Translations under genes and position numbers: made by a program | NCBI GenBank assembly: GCA_958295605.1 | Contig: OY282506.1 | Location: 34,056,251 to 34,120,250 of the forward strand | From: Ajuga chamaepitys | Lineage: Eukaryota > Streptophyta > Magnoliopsida > Lamiales > Lamiaceae | DNA: 64,000 nt | Direction: 5' to 3' | Shown: positions 1 to 10,574 of the stretch, piece by piece | Layout: each line of letters begins with the position of its first letter | Numbering within the stretch: position 1 is the stretch's first letter | Notes under the pieces: generated by a model | What the model was told of the DNA's origin: nothing | The model's database searches: none | Seen by the model: the letters and a program-made list of their open reading frames with translations, nothing else

Positions 1-189
1 CCGAATTGGGTCAAATGGAAGACTTGTTGATCCAAGAAGTCAATTGGGGTCAAATACAAGCCTTAATGATTCGAGAAGTCGAATCGAGTCAAATAGTTGG
101 TGGTTGTTGATTTGAGAAGTCGAATTGGGTCCCATTGTGCGTACTTGGTGACTTGATAAAACAAACGGATCAAGTTATGGATACTTGTT
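1..189 (+). repeat. Partial satellite unit at left edge
   Basis: The window opens at unit position 12 (CCGAATTGGG) and runs to the end of that unit at 189. The array therefore continues leftwards beyond the window. This copy carries the GATTTGAG and TCCC variants in subrepeat 4, as do units near 2791, 11193 and 13793. Confidence 0.95.
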
Positions 190-2148
190 GATTAGAGAAG
201 CCGAATTGGGTCAAATGGAGGACTTGTTGATCCAAGAAGTCAATTGGGGTCAAATACAAACCTTAATGATTCTAGAAGTCGAATCGAGTGAAATAGTTGG
301 TGGTTCTTGATCCGAGAAGCCGAATTGGGTCACATTGTGCGTACTTGGTGACTTGATAAAATAAACGGATCAAGTTATGGATACTTGTTGATTAGAGAAG
401 CCGAATTAGGTCAAATGGAAGACTTGTTGATCCGAGAAGTCAATTGGGGTCAAATACAAGACTTAATGATTCGAGAAGTCGAATCGAGTCAAATAGTTGG
501 TGGTTCTTGATCCGAGAAGCCGAATTGAGTCACATTGTGCGTACTTGGTGACTTGATAAAACAAACGGATCAAGTTGTGCATACTTGTTGATTAGAGAAG
601 TCGAATTAGGTCAAATGGAAGACTTGTTGATCCGAGAAGTCAATTGGAGTCAAAGACAAGCCTTAATGATTCGAGAAGTTGAATCGAGTCCAATAGTTGG
701 TGGTTGTTGATTTGAGAAGCCGAATTGGGTCCCATTGTGCATACTTGGTGACTTGATAAAACAAACGGATCAAGTTATGGATACTTGTTGATTAGAGAAG
801 CCGAATTGGGTCAAATGGAAGACTTGTTGATCCAAGAAGTTAATTGGGGTCAAATTCAAGCCTTAATGATTCGAGAAGTCGAATCGAGTCAAATAGTTGG
901 TGGTTCTTGGTCCGAGAAGCCGAATTGGGTCACATTGTGCGTACTTGGTGACTTGATAAAACAAACGGATCAAGTTATGGATACTTGTTGATTAGAGAAG
1001 CCGAATTAGGTCAAATGGAAGACTTGTTGATCCGAGAAGTCAATTGGGGTCAAATACAAGCCTTAATGATTCGAGAAGTCGAATCGAGTCAAATAGTTGG
1101 TGGTTCTTGATCCGAGAATCAGAATTGGGTCACATTGTGCGTACTTCGTGACTTGATAAAACAAACGGATCAAATTATGGATACTTGTTGATAAGAGAAG
1201 TCGAATTAGGTCAAATGGAAGACTTGTTGATCCGAGAAGTCAATTGGGGTCAAATACAAGCCTTAATGATTCGAGAAGTCGAATCGAGTCAAGTAGTTGG
1301 TGGTTCTTGATCCGAGAAGCCGAATTGGGTAAGATTGTGCGTACTTGGTGACTTGATAAAATAAACGGATCAAGTTATGGATACTTGTTGATTAGAGAAG
1401 CCGAATTAGGTCAAATGGAAGACTTGTTGATCCGAGAAGTCAATTGGGGTCAAATACAAGCCTTAATGATTCGAGAAGTCGAATCGAGTAAAATAGTTGG
1501 TGGTTCTTTGTCCGAGAAGCCGAATTGGGTCACATTGTGCGTACTTGGTGACTTGATAAAACAAACGGATCAAGTTATGGATACTTGTTGATTAGAGAAG
1601 CCGAATTAGGTCAAATGGATGACTTGTTGATCCGAGAAGTCAATTGGGGTCAAATACAAGCCTTAATGATTCGAGAAGTGGAATCGAGTCAAATAGTTGG
1701 TGGTTCTTGATCCGAGAAGCCGAATTGGGTCACATTGTGGGTACTTGGTGACTTGATGAAACAAACGGATCAAGTTATGGATACTTGTTGATTAGAGATG
1801 CCGAATTGAGTCAAATGGAAGACTTGTTGATCCAAGAAATCAATTGGGGTCAAATACAAGCCTTAATGATTCGAGAAGTCGAATCGAGTCAAATAGTTGG
1901 TGGTTCTTGATCCGAGAATCAGAATTGGGTCCCATTGTGCGTACTTGGTGACTTGATAAAACAAACGGATCAAGTTATGGATACTTGTTGATTAGAGAAG
2001 CCGAATTGGGTCAAATGGAAGACTGGTTGATCCAAGAAGTCAATTGGGGTCAAATACAAGCCTTAATGATTCGAGAAGTCGAATCGAGTCAAATAGTTGG
2101 TGGTTCTTGGTCCGAGAAGCCGAATTGGGTCACATTGTGCGTACTTGG

Positions 2149-2172
2149 AGACTTGATAAAACAAACGGATAA
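2149..2172. other. Linked marker pair: GGAGAC plus +1 change, copy 1
   Basis: Subrepeat 5 reads ACTTGGAGACTTG instead of ACTTGGTGACTTG, and 22 bp further GGATCAAG has become GGATAAAAG (C replaced by AA). The +1 shifts the array phase. The same two linked changes occur near 9350-9373 and 10550-10574 and nowhere else I noticed, so the three sites descend from one event. Confidence 0.85.
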
Positions 2173-4790
2173 AAGTTATGGATACTTGTTGATTAGAGAA
2201 GCCGAATTAGGTCAAATGGAAGACTTGTTGATCCGAGAAATCAATTGGGGTCAAATACAAGCCTTAATGATTCGAGAAGTCGAATCGAGTCAAATAGTTG
2301 GTGGTTCTTGATCCGAGAAGCCGAATTGGGTCAAATTGTGCGTACTTGGTGACTTGATAAAACAAACGGATGAAGTTATGGATACTTGTTGATAAGAGAA
2401 GCCGAATTAGGTCAAATGGAAGACTTGTTGATCCGAGAAGTCAATTGTGGTCAAATACAAGCCTTAATGATTCGAGAAGTCGAATCGAGTCAAATAGTTG
2501 GTGGTTCTTGATCCGAGAAGCCGAATTGTGTCACATTGTGCGTACTTGGTGACTTGATAAAATAAACGGATCAAGTTATGGATACTTGTTGATTAGAAAA
2601 GCCGAATTAGGTCAAATGGAACACTTGTTGATCCGAGAAGTCAATTGGGGTCAAATACAAGCCTTAATGATTCGAGAAGTCGAATCGAGTCAAATAGTTG
2701 GTGGTTGTTGATTTGAGAAGCCGAATTGGGTCCCATTGTGCGTACTTGGTGACTTGATAAAACAAACGGATCAAGTTATGGAAAATTGTTGATTAGAGAA
2801 GCCGAATTGGGTCAAATGGAAGACTTGTTGATCCAAGAAGTCAATTGGGGTCAAATACAAGCCTTAATGATTCGAGAAGTCGAATCGAGTCAAATAGTTG
2901 GTGGTTGTTGATTTGAGAAGTCGAATTGGGTCCCATTGTGCGTACTTGGTGACTTGATAAAACAAACGGATCAAGTTATGGATACTTGTTGATTAGAGAA
3001 GCCGAATTGGGTCAAATGGAGGACTTGTTGAACCAAGAAGTCAATTGGGGTCAAATACAAGCCTTAATGATTCGAGAAGTCGAATCGAGTCAAATAGTTG
3101 GTGGTTCTTGGTCCGAGAAGCCGAATTGGGTCACATTGTGCGTACTTGGTGACTTGTTAAAACAAACGGATCAAGTTATGGATACTTGTTGATTAGAGAA
3201 GCCGAATTAGGTCAAATGGAAGACTTGTTGATCCGAGAAGTTAATTGGGGTCAAATACAAGCCTTAATGATTCGAGAAGTCGAATCGAGTCAAAAAGTTG
3301 GTGGTTCTTGATCCGAGAAGCCGAATTGGGTCACATTGTGCGTACTTGGTGACTTGATGAAACAAACGGATCAAGTTATGGATACTTGTTGATTAGAGAT
3401 GCCGAATTGGGTCAAATGGAAGACTTGTTGATCCAAGAAATCAATTGGGGTCAAATACAAGCCTTAATGATTCGAGAAGTCGAATCGAGTCAAATAGTTG
3501 GTGGTTCTTGATCCGAGAATCAGAATTGGGTCACATTGTGCGTACTTCGTGACTTGATAAAACAAACGGATCAAGTTATGGATACTTGATGATAAGAGAA
3601 GTCGAATTAGGTCAAATGGAAGACTTGTTGATCCGAGAAGTCAATTGGGGTCAAATACAAGCCTTAATGATTCGAGAAGTCGAATCGAGTCAAATAGTTG
3701 GTGGTTCTTGATCCGAGAAGCCGAATTGGGTTAGATTGTGCGTACTTGGTGACTTGATAAAATAAACGGATCAAGTTATGGATACTTGTTGATTAGAGAA
3801 GCCGAATTAGGTCAAATGGAAGACATGTTGATCCGAGAAGTCAATTGGGGTCAAATACAAGCCTTAATGATTCGAGAAGTCGAATCAAGTCATATAGTTG
3901 ATGGTTCTTGATCCGAGAAGCCGAATTGAGTCACATTGCGCGTACTTGGTGACTTGATAAAACAAACGGATCAAGTTATGGATACTTGTTGGTTAGAGAA
4001 GCCGAATTGGGTCAAATGGAAGACTTGTTGATCCAAGAAGTCAATTGGGGTCAATTACAAGCCTTAATGATTCGAGAAGTCGAATCGAGTCAAATAGTTG
4101 GTGGTTCTTGATCCGAGAAGCCGAATTGGGTCACATTGTGCGTACTTGGTGACTTGATGAAACAAACGGATCAAGTTATGGATACTTGTTGATTAGACAT
4201 GCCGAATTGGGTCAAATGGAAGACTTGTTGATCCAAGAAATCAATTGGGGTCAAATACAAGCCTTAATGATTCGAGAAGTCGAATCGAGTCAAATAGTTA
4301 GTGGTTCTTGATCCGAGAATCAGAATTGGGTCACATTGTGCGTACTTCGTGACTTGATAAAACAAACGGATCAAGTTATGGATACTTGATGATAAGAGAA
4401 GTCGAATTAGGTCAAATGGAAGACTTGTTGATCCGAGAAGTCAATTGGGGTCAAATACAAGCCTTAATGATTCGAGAAGTCGAATCGAGTCAAATAGTTG
4501 GTGGTTCTTGATCCGAGAAGCCGAATTGGGTTAGATTGTGCGTACTTGGTGACTTGATAAAATAAACGGATCAAGTTATGGATACTTGTTGATTAGAGAA
4601 GCCGAATTAGGTTAAATGGAAGACTTGTTGATCCGAGAAGTCAATTGGGGTCAAATACAAGCCTTAATGATTCGAGAAGTCGAATCGAGTCAAATAGTTG
4701 GTGGTTCTTGGTCCGAGAAGCCGAATTGGGTCCCATTGTGCGTACTTGGTGACTTGATAAAACAAACGGATCAAGTTATGGATACTTGTT

Positions 4791-4829
4791 GATTAGAGAA
4801 GCCGAATTAGGTCAAATGGAAGACTTGTT
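4791..4829 (+). repeat. Subrepeat 1 (39 bp) of the unit
   Basis: First internal subrepeat. It has the shared pattern GAT..GAGAAG.CGAATTRGGTCAAAT followed by a subrepeat-specific tail ending ACTTGTT. It aligns without gaps over about 27 bp with subrepeat 4 and closely with subrepeats 2 and 3. Across the array this is where the unit-type markers GATAAG, GGTTAG, GATTAGACATG, GATTAGAGATG and GCCTAATT fall. Confidence 0.85.
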
Positions 4830-4868
4830 GATCCGAGAAGTCAATTGGGGTCAAATACAAGCCTTAAT
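4830..4868 (+). repeat. Subrepeat 2 (39 bp) of the unit
   Basis: Second internal subrepeat: GATCCRAGAAGTCAATTGG, then GGTCAAAT and a tail ending CCTTAAT. Compared with subrepeats 1 and 4 it carries CAATTGGGG in place of CGAATTGGG. The GATCCGAG/GATCCAAG alternative is the most common polymorphism here and is a CpG-to-CpA transition. Confidence 0.85.
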
Positions 4869-4886
4869 GATTCGAGAAGTCGAATC
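4869..4886. other. Perfect 7-bp dyad with GAAG loop in each unit
   Basis: GATTCGA-GAAG-TCGAATC is an 18-bp inverted repeat at unit positions 79-96, shown here in the reference unit. It recurs every 200 bp in most units. The group of units with GAAGTTGAATCG has one arm changed, and single units such as the one starting 190 (GATTCTAG) also break it. It could extrude as a short hairpin or be a palindromic protein-binding site. No function is shown by the sequence. Confidence 0.7.
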
Positions 4887-4909
4887 GAGTCAAATAGTTG
4901 GTGGTTCTT
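4869..4909 (+). repeat. Subrepeat 3 (41 bp) of the unit
   Basis: Third internal subrepeat: GATTCGAGAAGTCGAATCGA, then GTCAAAT and the tail AGTTGGTGGTTCTT. It is the most CpG-dense start, with three CpG in 20 bp, each inside a TCGA tetramer. It differs from its sisters by AATCGAGTC where they have AATTGGGTC, and this substitution creates the right arm of a perfect dyad. Confidence 0.85.
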
Positions 4910-4950
4910 GATCCGAGAAGCCGAATTGGGTCACATTGTGCGTACTTGGT
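4910..4950 (+). repeat. Subrepeat 4 (41 bp) of the unit
   Basis: Fourth internal subrepeat: GATCCGAGAAGCCGAATTGG, then GTCACATTGTGCGTACTTGGT. It is the GC-richest subrepeat (21 of 41) and the site of most HOR markers: GGTCCGAG, GATTTGAG, GAATCAGAATCGG, CTGAATTGG, AATTGAGTC, GGTTAGATTG, GGTCAGATTG, GGTCCCATTG and GCATACTTGG. The GATCC/GGTCC base also decides whether a TGA stop or a TGG codon appears in one frame. Confidence 0.85.
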
Positions 4951-4990
4951 GACTTGATGAAACAAACGGATCAAGTTATGGATACTTGTT
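4951..4990 (+). repeat. Subrepeat 5 (40 bp, diverged) of the unit
   Basis: Fifth internal segment: GACTTGATAAAACAAACGG, then ATCAAGTTATGGATACTTGTT. It is the expected 40 bp long, starts GA and ends ACTTGTT like subrepeat 1, and keeps TCAA in the corresponding place, but otherwise matches the other four poorly. It is either the most diverged sister or unrelated sequence captured with them. It is AT-rich (13 GC of 40) and carries the AATAAAC, GATGAAAC, GTTAAAAC, GATCATG, GTTGTGCATAC and GGAAAATTG variants. Confidence 0.6.
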
Positions 4991-5990
4991 GATTAGAGAA
5001 GCCGAATTAGGTCAAATGGGAGACTTGTTGATCCAAGAAGTCAATTGGGGTCAAATACAAGCCTTAATGATTCGAGAAGTCGAATCGAGTCAAATAGTTG
5101 GTGGTTCTTGATCCGAGAATCAGAATCGGGTCACATTGTGCGTACTTGGTGACTTGATAAAACAAACGGATCAAGTTATGGATACTTGTTGATAAGAGAA
5201 GCCGAATTAGGTCAAATGGAAGACTTGTTGATCCGAGAAGTCAATTGGGGTCAAATACAAGCCTTAATGATTCGAGAAGTCGAATCGAGTCAAATAGTTG
5301 GTGGTTCTTGATCCGAGAAGCTGAATTGGGTCACATTGTGCGTACTTGGTGACTTGATAAAATAAACGGATCAAGTTATGGATACTTGTTGATTAGAGAA
5401 GCCGAATTAGGTCAAATGGAAGACTTGTTGATCCGAGAAGTCAATTGGGGTCAAATACAAGCCTTAATGATTCGAGAAGTCGAATCGAGTCAAATAGTTG
5501 GTGGTTCTTGATCCGAGAAGCCGAATTGAGTCACATTGTGCGTACTTGGTGACTTGATAAAACAAACGGATCAAGTTGTGCATACTTGTTGATTAGAGAA
5601 GTCGAATTAGGTCAAATGGAAGACTTGTTGATCCGAGAAGTCAATTGGAGTCAAAGACAAGCCTTAATGATTCGAGAAGTTGAATCGAGTCCAATAGTTG
5701 GTGGTTGTTGATTTGAGAAGCCGAATTGGGTCCCATTGTGCATACTTGGTGACTTGATAAAACAAACGGATCAAGTTATGGATACTTGTTGATTAGCGAA
5801 GCCGAATTGGGTCAAATGGAAGACTTGTTGATCCAAGAAGTTAATTGGGGTCAAATTCAAGCCTTAATGATTCGAGAAGTCGAATCGAGTCAAATAGTTG
5901 GTGGTTCTTGGTCCGAGAAGCCGAATTGGGTCACATTGTGCGTACTTGGTGACTTGATAAAACAAACGGATCAAGTTATGGATACTTGTT

Positions 5991-8390
5991 GATTAGAGAT
6001 GCCGAATTGGGTCAAATGGAAGACTTGTTGATCCAAGAAATCAATTGGGGTCAAATACAAGCCTTAATGATTCGAGAAGTCGAATCGAGTCAAATAGTTG
6101 GTGGTTCTTGATCCGAGAATCAGAATTGGGTCACATTGTGCGTACTTCGTGACTTGATAAAACAAACGGATCAAGTTATGGATACTTGATGATAAGAGAA
6201 GTCGAATTAGGTCAAATGGAAGACTTGTTGATCCGAGAAGTCAATTGGGGTCAAATACAAGCCTTAATGATTCGAGAAGTCGAATCGAGTCAAATAGTTG
6301 GTGGTTCTTGATCCGAGAAGCCGAATTGGGTTAGATTGTGCGTACTTGGTGACTTGATAAAATAAACGGATCAAGTTATGGATACTTGTTGATTAGAGAA
6401 GCCGAATTAGGTCAAATGGAAGACATGTTGATCCGAGAAGTCAATTGGGGTCAAATACAAGCCTTAATGATTCGAGAAGTCGAATCAAGTCATATAGTTG
6501 ATGGTTCTTGATCCGAGAAGCCGAATTGAGTCACATTGTGCGTACTTGGTGACTTGATAAAACAAACGGATCAAGTTATGGATACTTGTTGGTTAGAGAA
6601 GCCGAATTGGGTCAAATGGAAGACTTGTTGATCCAAGAAGTCAATTGGGGTCAATTACAAGCCTTAATGATTCGAGAAGTCGAATCGAGTCAAATAGTTG
6701 GTGGTTCTTGATCCGAGAAGCCGAATTGGGTCACATTGTGCGTACTTGGTGACTTGATGAAACAAACGGATCAAGTTATGGATACTTGTTGATTAGACAT
6801 GCCGAATTGGGACAAATGGAAGACTTGTTCATCCAAGAAATCAATTGGGGTCAAATACAAGCCTTAATGATTCGAGAAGTCGAATCGAGTCAAATAGTTG
6901 GTGGTTCTTGATCCGAGAATCAGAATTGGGTCACATTGTGCGTACTTCGTGACTTGATAAAACAAACGGATCAAGTTATGGATACTTGATGATAAGAGAA
7001 GTCGAATTAGGTCAAATGGAAGACTTGTTGATCCGAGAAGTCAATTGGGGTCAAATACAAGCCTTAATGATTCGAGAAGTCGAATCGAGTCAAATAGTTG
7101 GTGGTTCTTGATCCGAGAAGCCGAATTGGGTTAGATTGTGCGTACTTGGTGACTTGATAAAATAAACGGATCAAGTTATGGATACTTGTTGATTAGAGAA
7201 GCCGAATTAGGTTAAATGGAAGGCTTGTTGATCCGAGAAGTCAATTGGGGTCAAATACAAGCCTTAATGATTCGAGAAGTCGAATCGAGTCAAATAGTTG
7301 GTGGTTCTTGGTCCGAGAAGCCGAATTGGGTCCCATTGTGCGTACTTGGTGACTTGATAAAACAAACGGATCAAGTTATGGATACTTGTTGATTAGAGAA
7401 GCCGAATTAGGTCAAATGGAAGACTTGTTGATCCGAGAAGTCAATTGGGGTCAAATACAAGCCTTAATGATTCGAGAAGTCGAATCGAGTCAAATAGTTG
7501 GTGGTTCTTGATCCGAGAAGCCGAATTGGGTCACATTGTGCGTACTTGGTGACTTGATGAAACAAACGGATCAAGTTATGGATACTTGTTGATTAGAGAA
7601 GCCGAATTAGGTCAAATGGGAGACTTGTTGATCCAAGAAGTCAATTGGGGTCAAATACAAGCCTTAATGATTCGAGAAGTCGAATCGAGTCAAATAGTTG
7701 GTGGTTCTTGATCCGAGAATCAGAATCGGGTCACATTGTGCGTACTTGGTGACTTGATAAAACAAACGGATCAAGTTATGGATACTTGTTGATAAGAGAA
7801 GCCGAATTAGGTCAAATGGAAGACTTGTTGATCCGAGAAGTCAATTGGGGTCAAATACAAGCCTTAATGATTCGAGAAGTCGAATCGAGTCAAATAGTTG
7901 GTGGTTCTTGATCCGAGAAGCCGAATTGAGTCACATTGTGCGTACTTGGTGACTTGATAAAACAAACGGATCAAGTTGTGCATACTTGTTGATTAGAGAA
8001 GTCGAATTAGGTCAAATGGAAGACTTGTTGATCCGAGAAGTCAATTGGAGTCAAAGACAAGCCTTAATGATTCGAGAAGTTGAATCGAGTCCAATAGTTG
8101 GTGGTTGTTGATTTGAGAAGCCGAATTGGGTCCCATTGTGCATACTTGGTGACTTGATAAAACAAACGGATCAAGTTATGGATACTTGTTGATTAGAGAA
8201 GCCGAATTGGGTCAAATGGAAGACTTGTTGATCCAAGAAGTTAATTGGGGTCAAATTCAAGCCTTAATGATTCGAGAAGTCGAATCGAGTCAAATAGTTG
8301 GTGGTTCTTGGTCCGAGAAGCCGAATTGGGTCACATTGTGCGTACTTGGTGACTTGATAAAACAAACGGATCAAGTTATGGATACTTGTT
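5991..8390. repeat. 12-unit derivative of the 13-unit HOR, 2400 bp
   Basis: Repeats the order of the preceding 13-unit block with one unit missing. The unit at 7791 begins like the GATAAG unit at 5191 but ends like the unit at 5391 (AATTGAG, GTTGTGCATAC), so two units have been fused into one of normal length. Private differences include GGGACAAATGG and TTGTTCATCC in the unit at 6791 and AAGGCTTG in the unit at 7191. Confidence 0.8.
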
Positions 8391-8790
8391 GATTAGAGAA
8401 GCCGAATTAGGTCAAATGGAAGACTTGTTGATCCGAGAAGTCAATTGGGGTCAAATACAAGCCTTAATGATTCGAGAAGTCGAATCGAGTCAAATAGTTG
8501 GTGGTTCTTGATCCGAGAATCAGAATTGGGTCACATTGTGCGTACTTCGTGACTTGATAAAACAAACGGATCAAGTTATGGATACTTGTTGATAAGAGAA
8601 GTCGAATTAGGTCAAATGGAAGACTTGTTGATCCGAGAAGTCAATTGGGGTCAAATACAAGCCTTAATGATTCGAGAAGTCGAATCGAGTCCAATAGTTG
8701 GTGGTTGTTGATTTGAGAAGCCGAATTGGGTCCCATTGTGCATACTTGGTGACTTGATAAAACAAACGGATCAAGTTATGGATACTTGTT

Positions 8791-9991
8791 GATTAGAGAA
8801 GCCGAATTGGGTCAAATGGAAGACTTGTTGATCCAAGAAGTTAATTGGGGTCAAATTCAAGCCTTAATGATTCGAGAAGTCGAATCGAGTCAAATAGTTG
8901 GTGGTTCTTGGTCCGAGAAGCCGAATTGGGTCACATTGTGCGTACTTGGTGACTTGATAAAACAAACGGATCAAGTTATGGATACTTGTTGATTAGAGAA
9001 GCCGAATTAGGTCAAATGGAAGACTTGTTGATCCGAGAAGTCAATTGGGGTCAAATACAAGCCTTAATGATTCGAGAAGTCGAATCGAGTCAAATAGTTG
9101 GTGGTTCTTGATCCGAGAATCAGAATTGGGTCACATTGTGCGTACTTCGTGACTTGATAAAACAAACGGATCAAGTTATGGATACTTGTTGATAAGAGAA
9201 GTCGAATTAGGTCAAATGGAAGACTTGTTGATCCGAGAAGTCAATTGGGGTCAAATACAAGCCTTAATGATTCGAGAAGTCGAATCGAGTCAAATAGTTG
9301 GTGGTTCTTGATCCGAGAAGCCGAATTGGGTCAGATTGTGCGTACTTGGAGACTTGATAAAACAAACGGATAAAAGTTATGGATACTTGTTGATTAGAGA
9401 AGCCGAATTAGGTCAAATGGAAGACTTGTTGATCCGAGAAATCAATTGGGGTCAAATACAAGCCTTAATGATTCGAGAAGTCGAATCGAGTCAAATAGTT
9501 GGTGGTTCTTGATCCGAGAAGCTGAATTGGGTCACATTGTGCGTACTTGGTGACTTGATAAAATAAACGGATCAAGTTATGGATACTTGTTGATTAGAGA
9601 AGCCGAATTAGGTCAAATGGAAGACTTGTTGATCCGAGAAGTCAATTGGGGTCAAATACAAGCCTTAATGATTCGAGAAGTCGAATCGAGTCAAATAGTT
9701 GGTGGTTCTTGATCCGAGAAGCCGAATTGAGTCACATTGTGCGTACTTGGTGACTTAATAAAACAAACGGATCAAGTTGTGCATACTTGTTGATTAGAGA
9801 AGTCGAATTAGGTCAAATGGAAGACTTGTTGATCCGAGAAGTCAATTGGAGTCAAAGACAAGCCTTAATGATTCGAGAAGTTGAATCGAGTCCAATAGTT
9901 GGTGGTTGTTGATTTGAGAAGCCGAATTGGGTCCCATTGTGCATACTTGGTGACTTGATAAAACAAACGGATCAAGTTATGGATACTTGTT
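8791..9991. repeat. 6-unit HOR copy, 1201 bp
   Basis: Six units (AAATTC unit, GAATCAG unit, GATAAG/GGTCAGATTG unit with a +1 change, AGAAATC unit, AATTGAG unit, TCAAAGAC unit) whose first three are repeated in order from 9992. The shared +1 change (GGATAAAAG) at 9372 and 10573 proves the copies are duplicates and gives the odd length of 1201. A shorter 3-unit version lies just upstream at 8191-8790. Confidence 0.75.
9350..9373. other. Linked marker pair, copy 2
   Basis: Same GGAGAC and GGATAAAAG combination as at 2149-2172, 7201 bp downstream of it. The following unit carries AGAAATCAATTGG, as does the unit after copy 1. Confidence 0.85.
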
Positions 9992-10549
9992 GATTAGAGA
10001 AGCCGAATTGGGTCAAATGGAAGACTTGTTGATCCAAGAAGTTAATTGGGGTCAAATTCAAGCCTTAATGATTCGAGAAGTCGAATCGAGTCAAATAGTT
10101 GGTGGTTCTTGGTCCGAGAAGCCGAATTGGGTCACATTGTGCGTACTTGGTGACTTGATAAAACAAACGGATCAAGTTATGGATACTTGTTGATTAGAGA
10201 AGCCGAATTAGGTCAAATGGAAGACTTGTTGATCCGAGAAGTCAATTGGGGTCAAATACAAGCCTTAATGATTCGAGAAGTCGAATCGAGTCAAATAGTT
10301 GGTGGTTCTTGATCCGAGAATCAGAATTGGGTCACATTGTGCGTACTTCGTGACTTGATAAAACAAACGGATCAAGTTATGGATACTTGTTGATAAGAGA
10401 AGTCGAATTAGGTCAAATGGAAGACTTGTTGATCCGAGAAGTCAATTGGGGTCAAATACAAGCCTTAATGATTCGAGAAGTCGAATCGAGTCAAATAGTT
10501 GGTGGTTCTTGATCCGAGAAGCCGAATTGGGTCAGATTGTGCGTACTTG

Positions 10550-10574
10550 GAGACTTGATAAAACAAACGGATAA
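10550..10574. other. Linked marker pair, copy 3
   Basis: Same combination, 1201 bp after copy 2. The units that follow (AGAAATC, CAATTGTGG, GATTAGAAAAG, GGAAAATTG) match those after copy 1 in order, showing that this copy sits in a segment homologous to about 1990-3600. Confidence 0.85.

Larger units (their letters stand above)
4791..4990 (+). repeat. Representative 200-bp satellite unit
   Basis: A near-consensus unit used here as the reference for numbering. It starts GATTAGAGAAGCC and ends GGATACTTGTT, and divides without remainder into five subrepeats of 39, 39, 41, 41 and 40 bp. It contains three GATC sites at unit positions 40, 120 and 179, nine CpG dinucleotides, and one 18-bp dyad at unit positions 79-96. 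Common variable positions are the second and fourth bases of subrepeat 1 (GATT, GATA, GGTT), AATTGG versus AATTAG in subrepeat 1, GATCCGAG versus GATCCAAG at the start of subrepeat 2, GATCC, GGTCC, GATTT or GATTC at the start of subrepeat 4, and AACAAAC versus AATAAAC in subrepeat 5. The start point is arbitrary, as in any tandem array. Confidence 0.95.
3391..5990. repeat. 13-unit HOR, 2600 bp
   Basis: Thirteen units in a recognisable order: GAGATG unit, GATGATAAG unit, GACATG unit, GGTTAG unit, GACATGCC unit, second GATGATAAG unit, GTTAAATGG unit, GATGAAAC unit, AAATGGGAG/AATCGG unit, GATAAG/CTGAATT unit, AATTGAG unit, TCAAAGAC unit, and TTAATT/AAATTC unit. The same order follows immediately in the next block, so this is one copy of a tandem HOR. 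The phase of the boundaries is arbitrary. Confidence 0.8.

Noticed and set aside
785..991. 68-codon open frames recurring once in many units as small protein genes
   Set aside because: They use a TTG start, run to the first TGA in the next unit, change frame from unit to unit (200 is not a multiple of 3), depend on one polymorphic base, and have no separate promoter or ribosome-binding context.
1985..2311. 108-codon open frame as a longer gene
   Set aside because: It exists only because the C-to-AA change at 2171 shifts the frame into the next unit. Its sequence is simply two satellite units.
4904..4915. RNA polymerase III B-box-like GGTTC..TGATCC in subrepeat 3/4
   Set aside because: GGTTCTTGATCC has an extra base relative to GGTTCRANYCC, no convincing A box lies upstream at proper spacing, and no T-run terminator follows.
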